NCBI GenBank assembly: GCA_028023455.1
Contig: JAQFVV010000229.1
Location: forward strand, 1,236,501-1,300,500
Reading direction: 5' to 3'
Length of the DNA: 64,000 nt
DNA from: Epiperipatus broadwayi
Taxonomy: Eukaryota > Onychophora > Udeonychophora > Euonychophora > Peripatidae
The stretch's first letter is position 1; the number at the start of each line of letters is the position of its first letter. Under the pieces are notes generated by a model. It had not been told where the DNA came from, did not search any database, and worked only from the letters and a program-made list of their open reading frames with translations. Below are positions 36,714 through 49,690 of the stretch, piece by piece. Made by a program: the position numbers and the translations under genes.

Positions 36714-39700
36714 TATTATAATGTTTTCTGTTTGCTAGGCCTCTACACGCTAATATAAACCGCACGTGAGTTGATTAAGTTATGTCGAAAAGAAGAAAGT
36801 TGTATTTCTATTTCTAAAAACATAACTATATTTCCTGATCAAACTCGGCCTATTAATTGTTGAGAATTATGTTATTGACAAAATCAGCTTTTAATTTATT
36901 TAATATGGGTGCCAGGACCTTTTATTCTAAAGAGTCCGCTGAAATAGTCAAATAACGTTTCACGAATAAAAAAAGAAAAATACTTTTAAACTAATAGGTA
37001 TTGCATCATATCGTAACGAGAATTATTTTTTAAGATTATTATTCCTAGGCTTATTGAAACATATTGGCAAAGGTAAATTATGTTTTAAATCTTATTAAAC
37101 TAATAATAAATTTAATAATAAAAAATAATAACTATTATTAATAATGTACAAATGAAAATTGGTATTAGAAATATTTTTATTCTAATAGATAAAAAAAATA
37201 TTTGAAGTAAATTATTTATCAAATAAATTGGAGAGAACACACTTAATTCAGACGTGAAATATTAATAAAATAAAGCAATTAACATAAGTAATTAAAAGTT
37301 CTTGGGTACACAAGAGTCTCTTGATTAATTAAATGAAAGTCTATATCGGGGTCCTGTTATAAGCTTATTTTTACGAGTAGTTTGTAAAATGGTTAAATTT
37401 GTCACAATCAGGATAATGAAGCATAACTTACTGGTAAGTTTTAGTGAATTCACGATGGTTGTAGATAACTATGCATAGTTTTTTGGGGTTAAAATGAGCT
37501 CACAGCCTTTGATTATTAGTTGATCTTAGGCTAGTCGCATAAACTTCTCTGGTGTCTATCGGTAATGATGTCAGCTAAAGCTCTGGTCTACTCTTGTATG
37601 AACTTTTTCATTGTAGAGTGGTCTGGATTCTTTAATCCAAAACCAACCAAAAGAATATCAGGCAAACCAAGACATTCTTCAAACTGACCTCTGCCTTTAT
37701 ACTAGAGGCCCAGTTTTCAGACTTCTGTGCATGCTATCATCATGGCGTTTTGTGTTTATAATCTTATACAGTCTTTATCATTTTTCAATTACTAAGTTCT
37801 CATTTTTCATCAAGTTTTTCGTCCATCTTTAATTAGCTATACTTTTTCTTTTAGCTTATCTTTTTTTTACTTTTGGAATTCTTTTGTTCTCTCCAATTCT
37901 ACTTTTATTTCTAATTACATTAAAAAAATATGAAAGAATAATTTAACTTTCATTGTACGTTTTTTTTTTTTTGAAAAAAAAATTAGTCAAAAAAAAATCT
38001 AAATTTACTTTTATTTTTTTAGCTTTTACCAAATGCCAATATATTTGCAATGTATATAAATAAACATTACAATACTACCAGAGCCAGGAGATGAGAATAA
38101 AATAGGGGTTTACACTAATTTTATTCTTAAGTTTTTAAATTCATATTCATCTGTTGTTGTTTTTTTTTGTATTAACGTGCTAATATGTCATGTAGACTCA
38201 TTCAACAAGTGATGTTCGGCTTCAATGCCCACTTTTAGGTCTAACACAGCAGGAATGGAAAATATTTCACATTCATCTGTATCCTTTCCACTTAAGTGTA
38301 ATAGTAATGATAAGAAGTCCAAGTTATAAGCACTAACAAGCGTTGCTCATCATTCTGAGTCTTACAGGCTCATGGCAACTTGGTCCAATTTGATCCACCT
38401 TTCCCTTTATTGGGATCCCTGCTAAAAATAGTCTGATGGGCATATAAAGGTGGTCTTATATTAATATACTGTGTACTAGGACTCGGGGCTATGTTTTTCC
38501 CCTCTTCAGTAACCGCCTACCCAGTCAAATACTTGTGACTTACGTCTACATCAGCCACGATCGTGTTTTTTTTTTTAGACATATCAAAAAAATATATACA
38601 TATTTTTTTTTTCTGGAAGTCATATTAAAAAAATATTTTTTATATATTTTAATAATCAGGGTTTAATTAGTTAGTTTTTATAATTTTTTTTTTTAAAAAA
38701 CTACTATTTATTTTCCGGCTGTGAGGTTTTTTTTGGGTCAACATTGTAATGTTCTTTATCATTACAACTTATCTCAGGTTGTGGTTGTTAAATCGAAGCC
38801 CAAGTTGGGTAAGCCATTATAACATTTTCCATTTTACTAGGCCTCTACACGCTAATATAAACTGCATGCGAGTTGATCAAGTTATGTCGAAAAGAAGAAA
38901 GTTGTATTTCTATTTCTAAAAACATAACTATATTTCCTGATCAAACTCGGCCTATTAATTGTTGAGAATTATGCTATTGACGAAATCAGCTTTTAATTTA
39001 TTTAATATGGGCACCAGGACCTTTTATTCTAAAGAGTCCACTGAAATAGTCAAATAACGTCTCACGAATAAAAAAAGAAAAATACTTTTAACTTAATCGG
39101 TATTGCATCATACCGTAACGAGAATTATTTTTTTAAGATTATTATTCCTGGGCTTATTGAAACATATTGGCAAAGGTAAATTACATTTTAAATCTTATTA
39201 AACTAATAATAAATTTAATAATAAAAAATAATAACTATTATTAATAACATACAAATGAAAATTGGTATTAGAAATATTTTTATTCTAATAGATAAAAAAA
39301 ATATTTGAAGTAAATTATTTATCAAATAAATTGGAGAGAACACACTTAATTCAGACATGAAATATTAATAAAATAAAGCAATTAACATAAGTAATTAAAA
39401 GTTCTTGGGTACACAAGAGTCTCTTGATTAATTAAATGAAAGTCTATATCGGGGTCCTGTTATAAGCTTATTTTTACGAGTAGTTTGTAAAATGGTTAAA
39501 TTTGTCACAATCAGGATAATGAAGCATAACTTACCGGTAAGTTTTAGTGAATTCACGATGGTTGTAGATAACTATGCATAGTTTTTCGGGGTTAAAATGA
39601 GCTCACGGCCTTTGATTATTAGTTGATCTTGGTGCTGGTTCCATAGGCTAGTCGCGTAAGCTTCTCTGGTGTCCATCGGTAACGATGTCAGCTAAAGCTC

Positions 39701-42316
39701 TGGTCTACTCTCGTATGAAGAACTTTTTCATCGTAGAGTGGTCTGGATTCTTTAATCCAAAACCAACCAAAAGAATATCAGGCAAACCAAGACGTTCCTC
39801 AAACTGACCTCTGCCTTTTATACTAGAGGCCCAGTTTTCAGACTTCTGCGCATGCTATCATCATGGCGTTTTGTGTTTATAATCTTATACAGTCTTTATC
39901 ATTTTTCAATTACTAAGTTCTCATTTTTTCATCAAGTTTTTCGGCCATCTTTAATTAGCTAAATACTTTTTCTTTTAGCTTATCTTTTTTTTACTTTTGG
40001 AATTCTTTTGTTCTCTCCAATTCTACTTTTATTTCTAATTACATTAAAAAAATATGAAAGAATAATTTAACTTTCATTGTACGTTATTTTTTTTTTAAAA
40101 AAAATTAGTCAAAAAAAAAATCTAAATTTACTTTTATTTTTTTAGCTTTTACCAAATGCCAATATATTTGCAACGTATATAAATAAACGTTACAATACCA
40201 CCAGTGCCAGGAGATGAGAATAAAATAGGGGTTTACACTAATTTTATTCTTAAGTTTTTAAATTCATATTCATCTGTTGTTGTTTTTTTTTGTATTAACG
40301 TGCTAATATGTCATGTAGACTCATTCAACAAGTGATGTTCGGCTTCAATGCCCACTTTTAGGTCTAACACAGCAGGAATGGAAAATATTTCACATTCATC
40401 TGTGTCCTTTCCACTTAAGTGTAATAGTAATGATAAGAAGCCCAAGTTATAAGCACTAACAAGCGTTGCTCATCGTTTTGAGTCTTACAGGCTCATGGCA
40501 ACTTGGTCCAACTTGATCCACCTTCCCCTTTATTGGGATCCCTGCTAGAAATAGTCTGATGGGCATATAAAGGTGGTCTTATGTTAATATACTGTGTACT
40601 AGGACTCGGGGCTATGTTTTTCCCCTCTTCAGTAACCGCCTACCCAGTCAAATACTTGTGACTTACGTCTACATCAGCCACGATTGTGTTTTTTTTTTTA
40701 GACATATCAAAAAAATATATACATATTTTTTTTTTCTGGATGTCATATTAAAAAAATATTTTTTATATATTTTAATAATCAGGGTTTAATTAGTTAGTTG
40801 TTTTTTTTTAAGTTTTTTTTTTTTTAAAAAATTACTATTTATTTTCCGGCTGTGAGTTTTTTTTTTGGTCAACATTGTAACATTCTTTATCATTACAACT
40901 TATCTCATGTTGTGGTTGTTAAATTGAAGCCTGAGTTGGGTAAGCCATTATAACGTTCTCCATTTTCTAGGCCTCTACACGCTAATATAAACTGCGTGCG
41001 AATTGATCAAGTTATGTCGAAAAGAAGAAAGTTGTATTTCTATTTCTAAAAACATAACTATATTTCCTGATCAAACTCGGCCTATTAATTGTTGAGAATT
41101 ATGTTATTGAAGAAATCAGCTTTTAATTTATTTAATATGGGCACCAGGACTTTTTATTCTAAAGAGTCTGCTGAAATAGTCAAATAACGTCTCATGAATA
41201 AAAAAAGAAAAATACTTTTAAACTAATAAGTATTGCATCATACCGTAACGAGAATTATTTTTTAAGATTATTATTCCTGGGCTTATTGAAACATATTGGC
41301 AAAGGTAAATTACATTTTAAATCTTATTAAACTAATAATAAATTTAATAATAAAATATAATAACTATTATTAATAACGTACAAATGAAAATTGGTATTAG
41401 AAATATTTTTATTCTAATAGATAAAAAAAATATTTGAAGTAAATTATTTATCAAATAAATTGGAGAGAACACACTTAATTCAGACATGAAATATTAATAA
41501 AATAAAGCAATTAACATAAGTAATTAAAAGTTCTTGGGTACACAAGAGTCTCTTGATTAATTAAATGAAAGTCTATATCGGGGTCCTGTTATAAGCTTAT
41601 TTTTACGAGTAGTTTGTAAAATGGTTAAATTTGTCACAATCAGGATAATGAAGCATAACTTACTGGTAAGTTTTAGTGAATTCACGATGGTTGTAGATAA
41701 CTATGCATAGTTTTTTGGGGTTAAAATGAGCTCACGGCCTTTGATTATTAGTTGATCTTGGTGCTGGTTCCATAGGCTAGTCATGTAAGCTTCTCTGGTG
41801 TCCATCGGTAATGATGTCAGCTAAAGCTCCAGTCTACTCTTGTATGAAGAACTTTTTCATCGTAGAGTGGTTTGGATTCTTTAATCCAAAACCAACCAAA
41901 AGAATATCAGGCAAACCAAGACGTTCTTCAAACTGACCTCTGCCTTTTATACTAGAGGCCCAGTTTTCAGACTTCTGCACATGCTATCATCATGGTGTTT
42001 TGTCTTTATAATCTTATACAGTCTTTATCATTTTTCAATTACTAACTTCTCATTTTTCATCAAGTTTTTTGGCCATCTTTAATTAGCTATACTTTTTCTT
42101 TTAGCTTATCTTTTTTTTTACTTTTGGAATTCTTTTGTTCTCTCCAATTCTACTTTTATTTCTAATTACATTAAAAAAATACGAAAGAATAATTTAACTT
42201 TCATTGTACATTTTTTTTTTTTGAAAAAAAATTAATCAAAGACAAATCTAAATTTACTTTTATTTTTTTAGCTTTTACCAAATGCCAATATATTTGCAAC
42301 GTATATAAACGTTACA
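36714..42316. repeat. Three-copy tandem array, period about 2.1 kb (LTR-like ends)
   Basis: The block starting CTAGGCCTCTACACGCTAAT occurs at 36735, 38837 and 40967 (2102 and 2130 bp apart) with few differences, mainly C/T and G/A transitions. Inside each period a segment bounded by TGTAATG...CATTACA can be defined: (truncated)-38071, 38745-40194 and 40876-42316. They are separated by about 675-bp spacers, and the array ends exactly at that boundary. On the minus strand each segment has a TATA box (GTATAAAAGG) inside CCTCT/AGAGG. This resembles LTR-spacer-LTR-spacer-LTR of a non-autonomous element, but neither a primer site nor a polypurine tract is clear, and no long frame exists. It could equally be a satellite-like tandem duplication. 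Confidence 0.75.
39528..39543. repeat. 16-bp perfect palindrome in the middle array copy
   Basis: AACTTACCGGTAAGTT reads the same on both strands. The other two copies have T for the first C of CCGG, leaving a G-T pair. Confidence 0.8.
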
Positions 42317-42384
42317 ATATATATATATACGCACATTAAATTAAGTATAGCTCATTGTATATATATAAGTAAAGAAACTAAATC

Positions 42385-43295
42385 CCTTAGACTATGAATT
42401 AATATTACTCTAAATATTGAACAAAAGATCAAGAATAGAATAAATCCACCTATTCCTTGTAGCTTTGATGTTTATAAGCATACCTTTATTAATGTTTTTG
42501 AAAATTTACAATACAATTAATATATAAGCCAGATAAAACTTGACATTTAATAGTTATCAAACTAATAATAAATTATATAAGGCTGGAGATAGAATCTTTC
42601 TTTTAATCATCTTGTTTTAATAATTAAATTTGATTTAGTAAGTAAATATTAAATTAATTATTCTCTTGGACTATAAATTAAAATCACTCTAAATGTTGAA
42701 CAAGGGATTCAAGTTACATTTAATTTAATATATACTTATTAAATTATATTTAATTCTTAAATCAAGATGATTAAAAGAAATATTCTGTCTCCAGTCTTGT
42801 ATAATTGATTATTAGTAGGATAACTATTAAATGTCATATTCTCACTGTCTGATATATTAATTTCATTATAAATTTTCAAGAATGTTGATAAAGGTATGCT
42901 TATAAACATCAAAGTTCCAAGAATAGATGGACTTTTCTGCTCTTTATCTTTTTCTCAACATTTAGAGTAATTTTAATTTATACCCTGAGGAAGAGTGATT
43001 TACTTATTAGGGCTATGCTTAATTTAATATTTATTTATTAAATCTTATTTAATTATTAAAGCAAGATACTTAAAAGAGAGATTCTATCATCAGCCTTGTA
43101 TAATTAATTATTAATTTGATAACTATTAAATGCCATATTTCAGTTGGATGATATAAGTTCATTGTAAATTCCCAACAGTATTGATAAAAGTATGCTTATA
43201 AATATCAGAGCTTCAAGAATATGTGGATTTCCTCTATTCTTGATTCTTTGTTCAATGTTTAGAATGATTTTAATTAATAGCCTGAGGATGGGTAA
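42385..43295. repeat. Complex of three related arms, one forward and two inverted
   Basis: Arm A (about 42388-42655) is repeated in reverse complement as arm B (about 42714-42990), and again as arm C (about 43018-43290) in the same direction as B. Landmarks: TTTATAAGCATACCTTTAT in A, and its reverse complement in B and C. The DNA could form alternative long hairpins (A-B or A-C). No frame of note. Confidence 0.75.
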
Positions 43296-43360
43296 TTTTA
43301 TATATATATATAATAAAAAGTCAGATGTCACATGACTTATATATAGCTTGCATTTACAAA

Positions 43361-43537
43361 TATATAAAATTAAGAGCATGCTAATAAGCTCTAAACAAGT
43401 TTTTTGTGATAAATGCTACTCCAAGAGAAGGCATTCAAATCATCTTTATCTTGGATTGTAATAGCATTTATCATAAAAAAATAAAAAGTAAAAAAAAGCT
43501 TGTTTAGAGCTCATTAGCAAGCTCTTAATTTTATATA
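43361..43537. mobile_element. Foldback/MITE of about 177 bp
   Basis: TATATAAAATTAAGAGCATG...CTCTAAACAAG at the left pairs with CTTGTTTAGAG...AAGCTCTTAATTTTATATA at the right over about 60 bp. The central loop is about 40 bp. Non-coding. Confidence 0.8.
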
Positions 43538-44149
43538 AATATATGTATATAAACATCAACTATTTGTAACATAAATAAATAAAATGTGGGTAACTTTTAA
43601 GTTTTAACATTAAATAGTAAATAAATTGTGGGAGCACATTTAATTATTCTATGTAATCATATCAACTGCTTTCAAACATAAAATGGATACAATGAACTTC
43701 CATAATCTACTATTTTATATTATTTCCCTTGCCTCATGAATTTTTACATTAGCAGCATATAACCTCCTTTATATTTATTTTCTTATTATTATTTTCTTCA
43801 TGCAATATTTTACTGTATTCAAATCAAAAATAAATTATTCCCTAACTTTTTCATATAAAATAAACATGGTTTTTCCTTGAAAACTATTTTTGTTTTGAAA
43901 ATAAACTTTAAAATGATCTTTTGAATTGGAAAAAATAGCACAATCGTCAGCTTTCTATAAATCCAGAATCCAAGCAGAAGTTCTTGTTTTGTTTTTGATT
44001 TTAATTGATTCAAATTAAAACTTCCACTAACAAACCAGTATTGCATTTTGATTCATGAATCATGAAGTCATATATAAGCAGTTCCATAGATAACTAACAT
44101 AAAAATGGAAAACAATACTGAAACGAGTACACATTCTTGTTTAACCCTA

Positions 44150-44800
44150 ATTTTTATTTTAAATACTTCTGATTTTTCATTTGTAGTATTAACACTGATT
44201 CTCATTTTGTCATGTAAAAGTTTTATAATAGAATACATTTTGTTGAATCTATAACTAGCTCAAATGCCTTGATCAAGTCAATAAAAGCAATATATACATC
44301 ACTCTTTTGTTCCCAACTCTTATGTCTATAGTGCTTTTTGATTCTTTTAAATCAGTTTAAGTCTTTGGCAACTATTCATCTATGACTGAAAGCAACATAT
44401 TCAACAAAATCCTTGAAAGAATCTTTGCTACAGTGAATAATAATAATATTCCATGATAATTGTTGCAATTTTGTCTATTCCTTTACTTTTAAAATTGAAA
44501 CAGTTGCTGCCTACTTATGATTAGGCTGGATAACTTTATGTATCTATATACTTCTAAAAAAAATTCCAATATTTTTGGTGCTAACATACCACTACTTTAT
44601 CTTAAAACTTCTCCAGGTATTTCACACAGGATGTCCAGCCTTCCAATTTTATGATTACAAAAATCTTTACTAAGCTAGATATATTTATCCAAATCTAAAT
44701 GATTAGATAAAATAGACATATCACTAAAAGATATCATCTTAGTTCTTGTATCATTATTCAAAAAATAATCAAAATATTTATTTCACCAAAATATCATTAT
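44150..44800 (-). mobile_element. LINE reverse transcriptase fragment, minus strand
   Basis: In reverse, VYIAFIDLIKAFELVIDS (about 44245-44300) is the palm box 1 motif (F-x-D-x-x-KAFD) of LINE reverse transcriptases, with the Asp of KAFD changed to Glu. Upstream traces follow to about 44800. Related to the minus-strand LINE at 31140. Confidence 0.65.
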
Positions 44801-44889
44801 CATTGTATAAGAGAGTATAATTTCTGGATTTAATATGATTGTGATATCAGTTCTACTCTTAGTAAAACTTTTCTTCCAGAGAGATGGAA

Positions 44890-45990
44890 GGCTAATAAAC
44901 AGGTAGATGGCTACAAGTTGTTTTGGATGGGTAGATCAGTCAGTGAAAGAATAATGCATGGAGTTAGATTAGATGTTTAATATAATTTGCATCTTCTATT
45001 CTGTAAATTTTTAATTGTATTAATAAATGGCTAATGGTTTTAAAACTTACATTGCATAATGGTATTAGTCCTAATTTTATAAGTACCTATGATTCATCCT
45101 TATATTCAGAGATTTCAGGGCAAGAAGAATATCATTAAAGCATTGATTTTTTTTCTTGCAGATTTTAATGTATCTATTGGCACAAATAATAGACTTTGCC
45201 CAAAAGTTGGAAATAAATTCAAATGGTATGTTTCTATTGAATTTTTGCACAGCACATTGATTTATTATCACAAATCCTTTGTTTATGAAGAAAAATCATT
45301 GTAAAAGAACATGGATGGATCTACATTCATTACAGTGGCCTTAATAGGTTATATTACAGTTAGACATCAGAATACAAAGAAGTTCTTAATACACTAGCAA
45401 ATTACAAGTACTGAATGTTGGATGGATCATAGATTAGTAGTCCAAGATTAAAATGATAGATGCATTCGAAAGTAAATCTTACTCCAATTATATTTTCAAG
45501 AAAATATATGATCATTCTTTGGACGTATTTATTAAAATGTACTAAATTTCAACAGTTATTAGTTATTAAAATTTTTAATTTGGACCTCCAAGATTGTCAT
45601 ATGGCTGAAGTATGGATTTCTCTTAAATAGTATGTTATGGATACAAGTAAATCTATGCTTGGATTCACTATAAAGAAAAATCATGATTGCTTTTGAAGTT
45701 TTTTTGGCAATTATTTTATAATTAGTTATTTGATTACAAAAAATGTATGGCAATTTTTATTTGACAAAATAATAAATTTAATGTGGAACTTCAAAATAAA
45801 TACTGAGATCTGAAGGCAGAAATGACTGATGGATTAAAACTGCAAAGAATATACAGGTATTGCTTATCACGATCACTCTAGATATTTATTTAATGTATTA
45901 AAAACAACTTATAGAACAGAAATAAAGAAATTAAAATTGGCATAGAGAAATGTAGGAATATATTAAGTTTAACAAGGAAAAATTCAAAAA
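44890..45990 (+). mobile_element. LINE endonuclease fragment, second copy
   Basis: LADFNVSIGTNNRLCPKVG (about 45155-45210) is the DFN...G endonuclease box. It is followed by FLHSTLIYYHKSF, and further on TECWMDHRLV, the conserved DHR(L) block that ends LINE endonucleases. The upstream VDQSV block is shared with 23490. It runs into a microsatellite near 46060. It is a sister of the 23480-24800 copy, in the same orientation. Confidence 0.7.
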
Positions 45991-46066
45991 AAATATGTAT
46001 ATAAGTAACTAACACATAAAACTAAAATTGCTAAAATATTAAGACAAGTTAAATTTGATAATAAAG

Positions 46067-46290
46067 GTAATAGTAGTAGTAGTAGTGGTGGTGGTAGCAG
46101 TAGCAGAAGCAGGAGTAGGAGGAGTAGGAGTAGGAGAAAAAGGAGGAATAGAAGGAGAAGTAGGAGGAGGAAGAGTAGTAGTAGTAATAGTAGCAGTAGT
46201 AGTAGTAGTAGTAGTAATAACAGTAATAACACTAATAACAACAACAATAATAATAATGATAATAATAATAACAACAACAGCAGCATTAGA
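46067..46290. repeat. Degenerate purine-rich triplet repeat (GTA/GGA/AAT)
   Basis: Alternating GTA, GGA, GCA and AAT triplets. All long frames here (both strands, low-complexity Leu, Val or Thr runs) come from the repeat. Confidence 0.9.
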
Positions 46291-47306
46291 TGATAGACAC
46301 AACACTGCAAATGCTTTTAAAGGATTAAAAAATAAACTAAATGTTAGATGGATAAAAGAGGAAACATTTCCTGAAATCATGTAGACAATAATAAAAGTTA
46401 TGAATTAAAAACTGGAATAAACTTTGAATATTTTTAGTTTTTAGAGGATAGATAGTAGTTGCAAATGGTGATGACATTTGTAACAATATTGATCTTTTCA
46501 ACGCCATAAATAATTAAAAATTATAATAAAATAAAAAATCCAAGACTAAATAAATGTTAGTAGCTCCGACTTCCTTTTAATCTACACTAGATTCAAACTT
46601 TATTTTTTAATTTCATATATGTATAAATGTCTGACTTTGACTAATCATCCAAATATTATTTATAAACTTAGGATTTATCAAATGTAGAAGTTTTCATTCT
46701 GTGACAGCTAATGTAAATAATAATTTTGCGTTGGCAAAATCTAATAGATATTGAAATATTGAACCGTTTATTAACAGTAGTTGGTTGATTGGTCAAAAAA
46801 TTGAAAAAGTATATATAATGTTGAGGAAATGTTGTATTGCTTATATTGGATTTAAATTTTTCACTTGCAAGGACATTAGAACTTTTTCATGAAAATTAGA
46901 CTAAGACATATATAAATTAGGCTGTGCTTATATCTGGATTGTAATGGATGTTACCCTTATATGGAAAATTGACATATTAATTAAAACACATAAATATATA
47001 TTTGAGATAGCTCATGCAAGTGGGCATTTTGCATTGGCACAACAATCTAATAAGTATAGATGGGCGGAAGTTTATTGTCAGCGTTTTGATAATGTTGAAA
47101 AGACTTTACATTTAATTATATTATATACAGGAATTAAAATATTAAAACACCTTTTTTTAAGCTTATTGCGAATTAAAATATTGTTATATATATATATTTC
47201 AAAATGATTATGTTGGGGATACTTTAGTATTTTGATTCATTTGGTATACATTACAGTTCTTTAATATATAGATTATGCATTGATTAGATGTGTGTGTTTA
47301 TTATAG

Positions 47307-47445
47307 AAAACGTAAAATAAAAGATGCATTTATGTCAAGCTGGTGGAAAGCTAGAATTGAAGATATTAAGTTTATTAATTCTCATCGAACTCAATCCACA
47401 GGGTCTGGTCTCAAGAGCAAGTTAACAGTAACAACAACAAGTATG
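47307..47445 (+). CDS. Exon D: receptor guanylate cyclase, intracellular juxtamembrane region
   Basis: The 139-bp exon (acceptor ttatag, donor gtaagt) completes an Arg codon and encodes 46 residues beginning KRKIKDAF. The basic start is the stop-transfer signal after the helix. SSWWKARIEDIKFIN corresponds to the LW-x-V-x-WEDV motif of natriuretic peptide receptors, just before the kinase-homology domain. A Ser/Thr-rich tail (SGLKSKLTVTTTSM) follows, in the region that carries regulatory phosphorylation in vertebrate receptors; phosphorylation here is inferred. Ends in phase 0. Confidence 0.88.
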
Positions 47446-48881
47446 GTAAGTAAATATTACATTTAAAATCTAATTCAATTTACATTTATGCATTTTGTGT
47501 AGTTAAAAGTTTGGAGTTGCGATTGATTCAAAACAGCATAAAATCATTGTCCAATTATGAGTTCGATGAGATATCTTAAATCGCAATTTTATTTTAATAG
47601 GATAAATAAAAAATTTTGTAAAGGTTTGTTTGCTAAAATTTATTGAAATAAAGTTGTCTGTGAATGCAAATATATATATATATATACTGTATATTAATAA
47701 TTTTCTCAATCAATACAACTGCTACTTTGTGTGAATTAGTGCAGTAGTTCTGGATTAAAGCTCCGCTTGTCATTAAATAATGTTTAAGTATCATATGGCC
47801 TCTTAAATGACTGAACATTCAATTGTTTATTTTATTAATCTAACTGCTGACAAAATGAGAATTTAGGCATTCAAAGATGAATCTGTTAGTAAAAGATGTT
47901 TATAATATTTTAGTATAAGATTTTAATTTCTACCAATTGATAATTATAGTTATGTATAAAATTAATCAAAATGATATAAAACTTTATTGCAATTTTTATT
48001 TATTAATACATGAAACAATTTTTTCAGAATACATGTTCTAGATATAGTTCTTATTGATTGTCTTAGAAGATTCTTGACATTCTCATCAACATAGAAATGT
48101 AATTTTTACTTAAATACCATCACCAGAATCCATTAGGTGTTAAAGTTCGTATTTACAATACAACATAATCGTTTACAAAAACTATTTATATTGGCTGGGA
48201 TAACACACAATATAGTGTTAAATAAGAGTCTTTTTTCCTTCAGCAAACTTTGCATGAATAAATATATATCTAAATATATTAATAAACAATTATTCATGTA
48301 AGATTTCTTTGAAAAAACATGAGTATTATAAAACTCTGACTTGTGCATTAATGATAATGATTAACTGCAAAAAGTCTTTAACCTTATAAATTTAACTTTA
48401 GCAACAAATAAATTCCGTTGGTAGCATTTAAAAAAAAGACATTTCTAGATTGTAGTGTTGGGTATAAGGCAGCTAATAAGAACAAATGCACTATTAAAAT
48501 GGGTCAATTTTTTCAACTTATGACAATCCATTGAATGAAATGAATAGCTATTATATGGCCTACTACAAAGTAGATATATAGCCTTGATAACGTGCTTATG
48601 CAAATATATTTAAGATTTATGAAGTAAAGAAAAAAATGAATGAGACATTTTGAAATATTTAAAATTAAAAAGATCTTTTTGATGCAAATATATCATTTAT
48701 TTTTAATTCTGATAAAATCTAAATTTTAATCTAACAAAACAAAAAAAAAGCTATTTTTGGATACACTTTGTTTTAATGGACATGTAATCGTAAAAATTAA
48801 TTTCAATATATTTATGCTTAAAAGATTAAGAATAAATTTTTAACGAATTAATAAGTTTTTATCATTTTTTTTTCTTTTCAG
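47446..48881 (+). other. Intron, 1.4 kb
   Basis: Plain AT-rich intron with a short TA run near 47670. Strong acceptor polypyrimidine tract (tttttttttcttttcag, ending 48881). No element recognised. Confidence 0.7.
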
Positions 48882-48956
48882 AATACAGATACGTTATCTA
48901 CATATACCATTACTGATTTGACGTCCTCAAATGTTTCTACAAGAGCTATTTACAAG
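48882..48956 (+). CDS. Exon E: receptor guanylate cyclase, linker into kinase-homology domain
   Basis: The 75-bp phase-0 exon encodes NTDTLSTYTITDL then TSSNVSTRAIYK (25 residues) before donor gtaata. AIYK matches the Y-Y-K-G entry of strand 2 in the family. The preceding Ser/Thr-rich residues occupy the region of the glycine-rich loop, which is not conserved as GxGxxG here, as usual for these pseudokinase-like domains. Confidence 0.83.
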
Positions 48957-49289
48957 GTAATATTACCAACCAAATAAAGTTTGAAAAAATATTTCTAATT
49001 ATATTTCTGTTATTACTTAAACATTCAATTTTTTTCCTGTCTTTTTCTCTCTCATTTTAAATCTTACTAACAATTATAACTGCATTACAGAACAAAATCT
49101 TTCTAAGTTTAATCTATTTTTTATTAATTTACGGCTTACTTTTATCACATCTCTCAGCAAATTTTTTATCTCATCAATCTTTTTTTAGATCTTTTACCAA
49201 CATTTGGGATTCAACTTCTGTAGTATTTTCAACTCAACATTCGGTCTTCCCCTTTTTTTTTACTGAGATCATTATGTTTATATATATAC

Positions 49290-49690
49290 ATGTATATTAT
49301 GACGGATCTGGGTAACCACATTTATGTGTAGATATAAGAATGTATTAATGGGTGTTAGGAATAACTCACATTGAGCTTATTTATATTGAATATCCTAACT
49401 AATTATGATGATCAGATTGAGTATCCATTAAGCTTATTTATTCTCGATACTAATACCAGTTATATTTTATGACCTCATTCCCATAAAATAGATTCAAAGA
49501 AAAACTTTATCTCTGGTCATTATCGATATTCTTTTATTTATAATGGGTCTGACATACAGGAGACTAGGGTGCCACCTCTATAACAAGGAATATCTATAAA
49601 TCGGTCTCAAATTCTTTCTTAGCTTCTTCATGTTAAACTTCTCTGTTTATCGCAATTAGCTCAGATAAACATCGCAATATTTTACAGATT
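49290..49690. other. Unclassified GC-richer insert, possibly an old LTR
   Basis: It contains CATACAGGAGACTAGGGTGCCACC, broken here as CATACAGGAG and GGTGCCACC, which resembles the ATACAAAGGCGCCACC region of the candidate LTR at 34577. No clear TG/CA ends or target duplication. Confidence 0.2.

Larger units (their letters stand above)
33923..47306 (+). other. Intron of about 13.4 kb with LTR and tandem arrays
   Basis: Holds a foldback element, an LTR-like element, a 5.6-kb three-copy array, a set of inverted repeats, two LINE fragments and a triplet microsatellite. Between 35480 and 36700 and between 46300 and 47300 nothing clear was found. An 87-codon frame at 46944-47207 has no recognisable motif. 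Acceptor: tttattatag (47306). Confidence 0.6.

Noticed and set aside
45984-46384. Leu-, Val- and Thr-rich frames of 108-113 codons
   Set aside because: Overlapping frames on both strands from one triplet repeat; no non-repeat motif.
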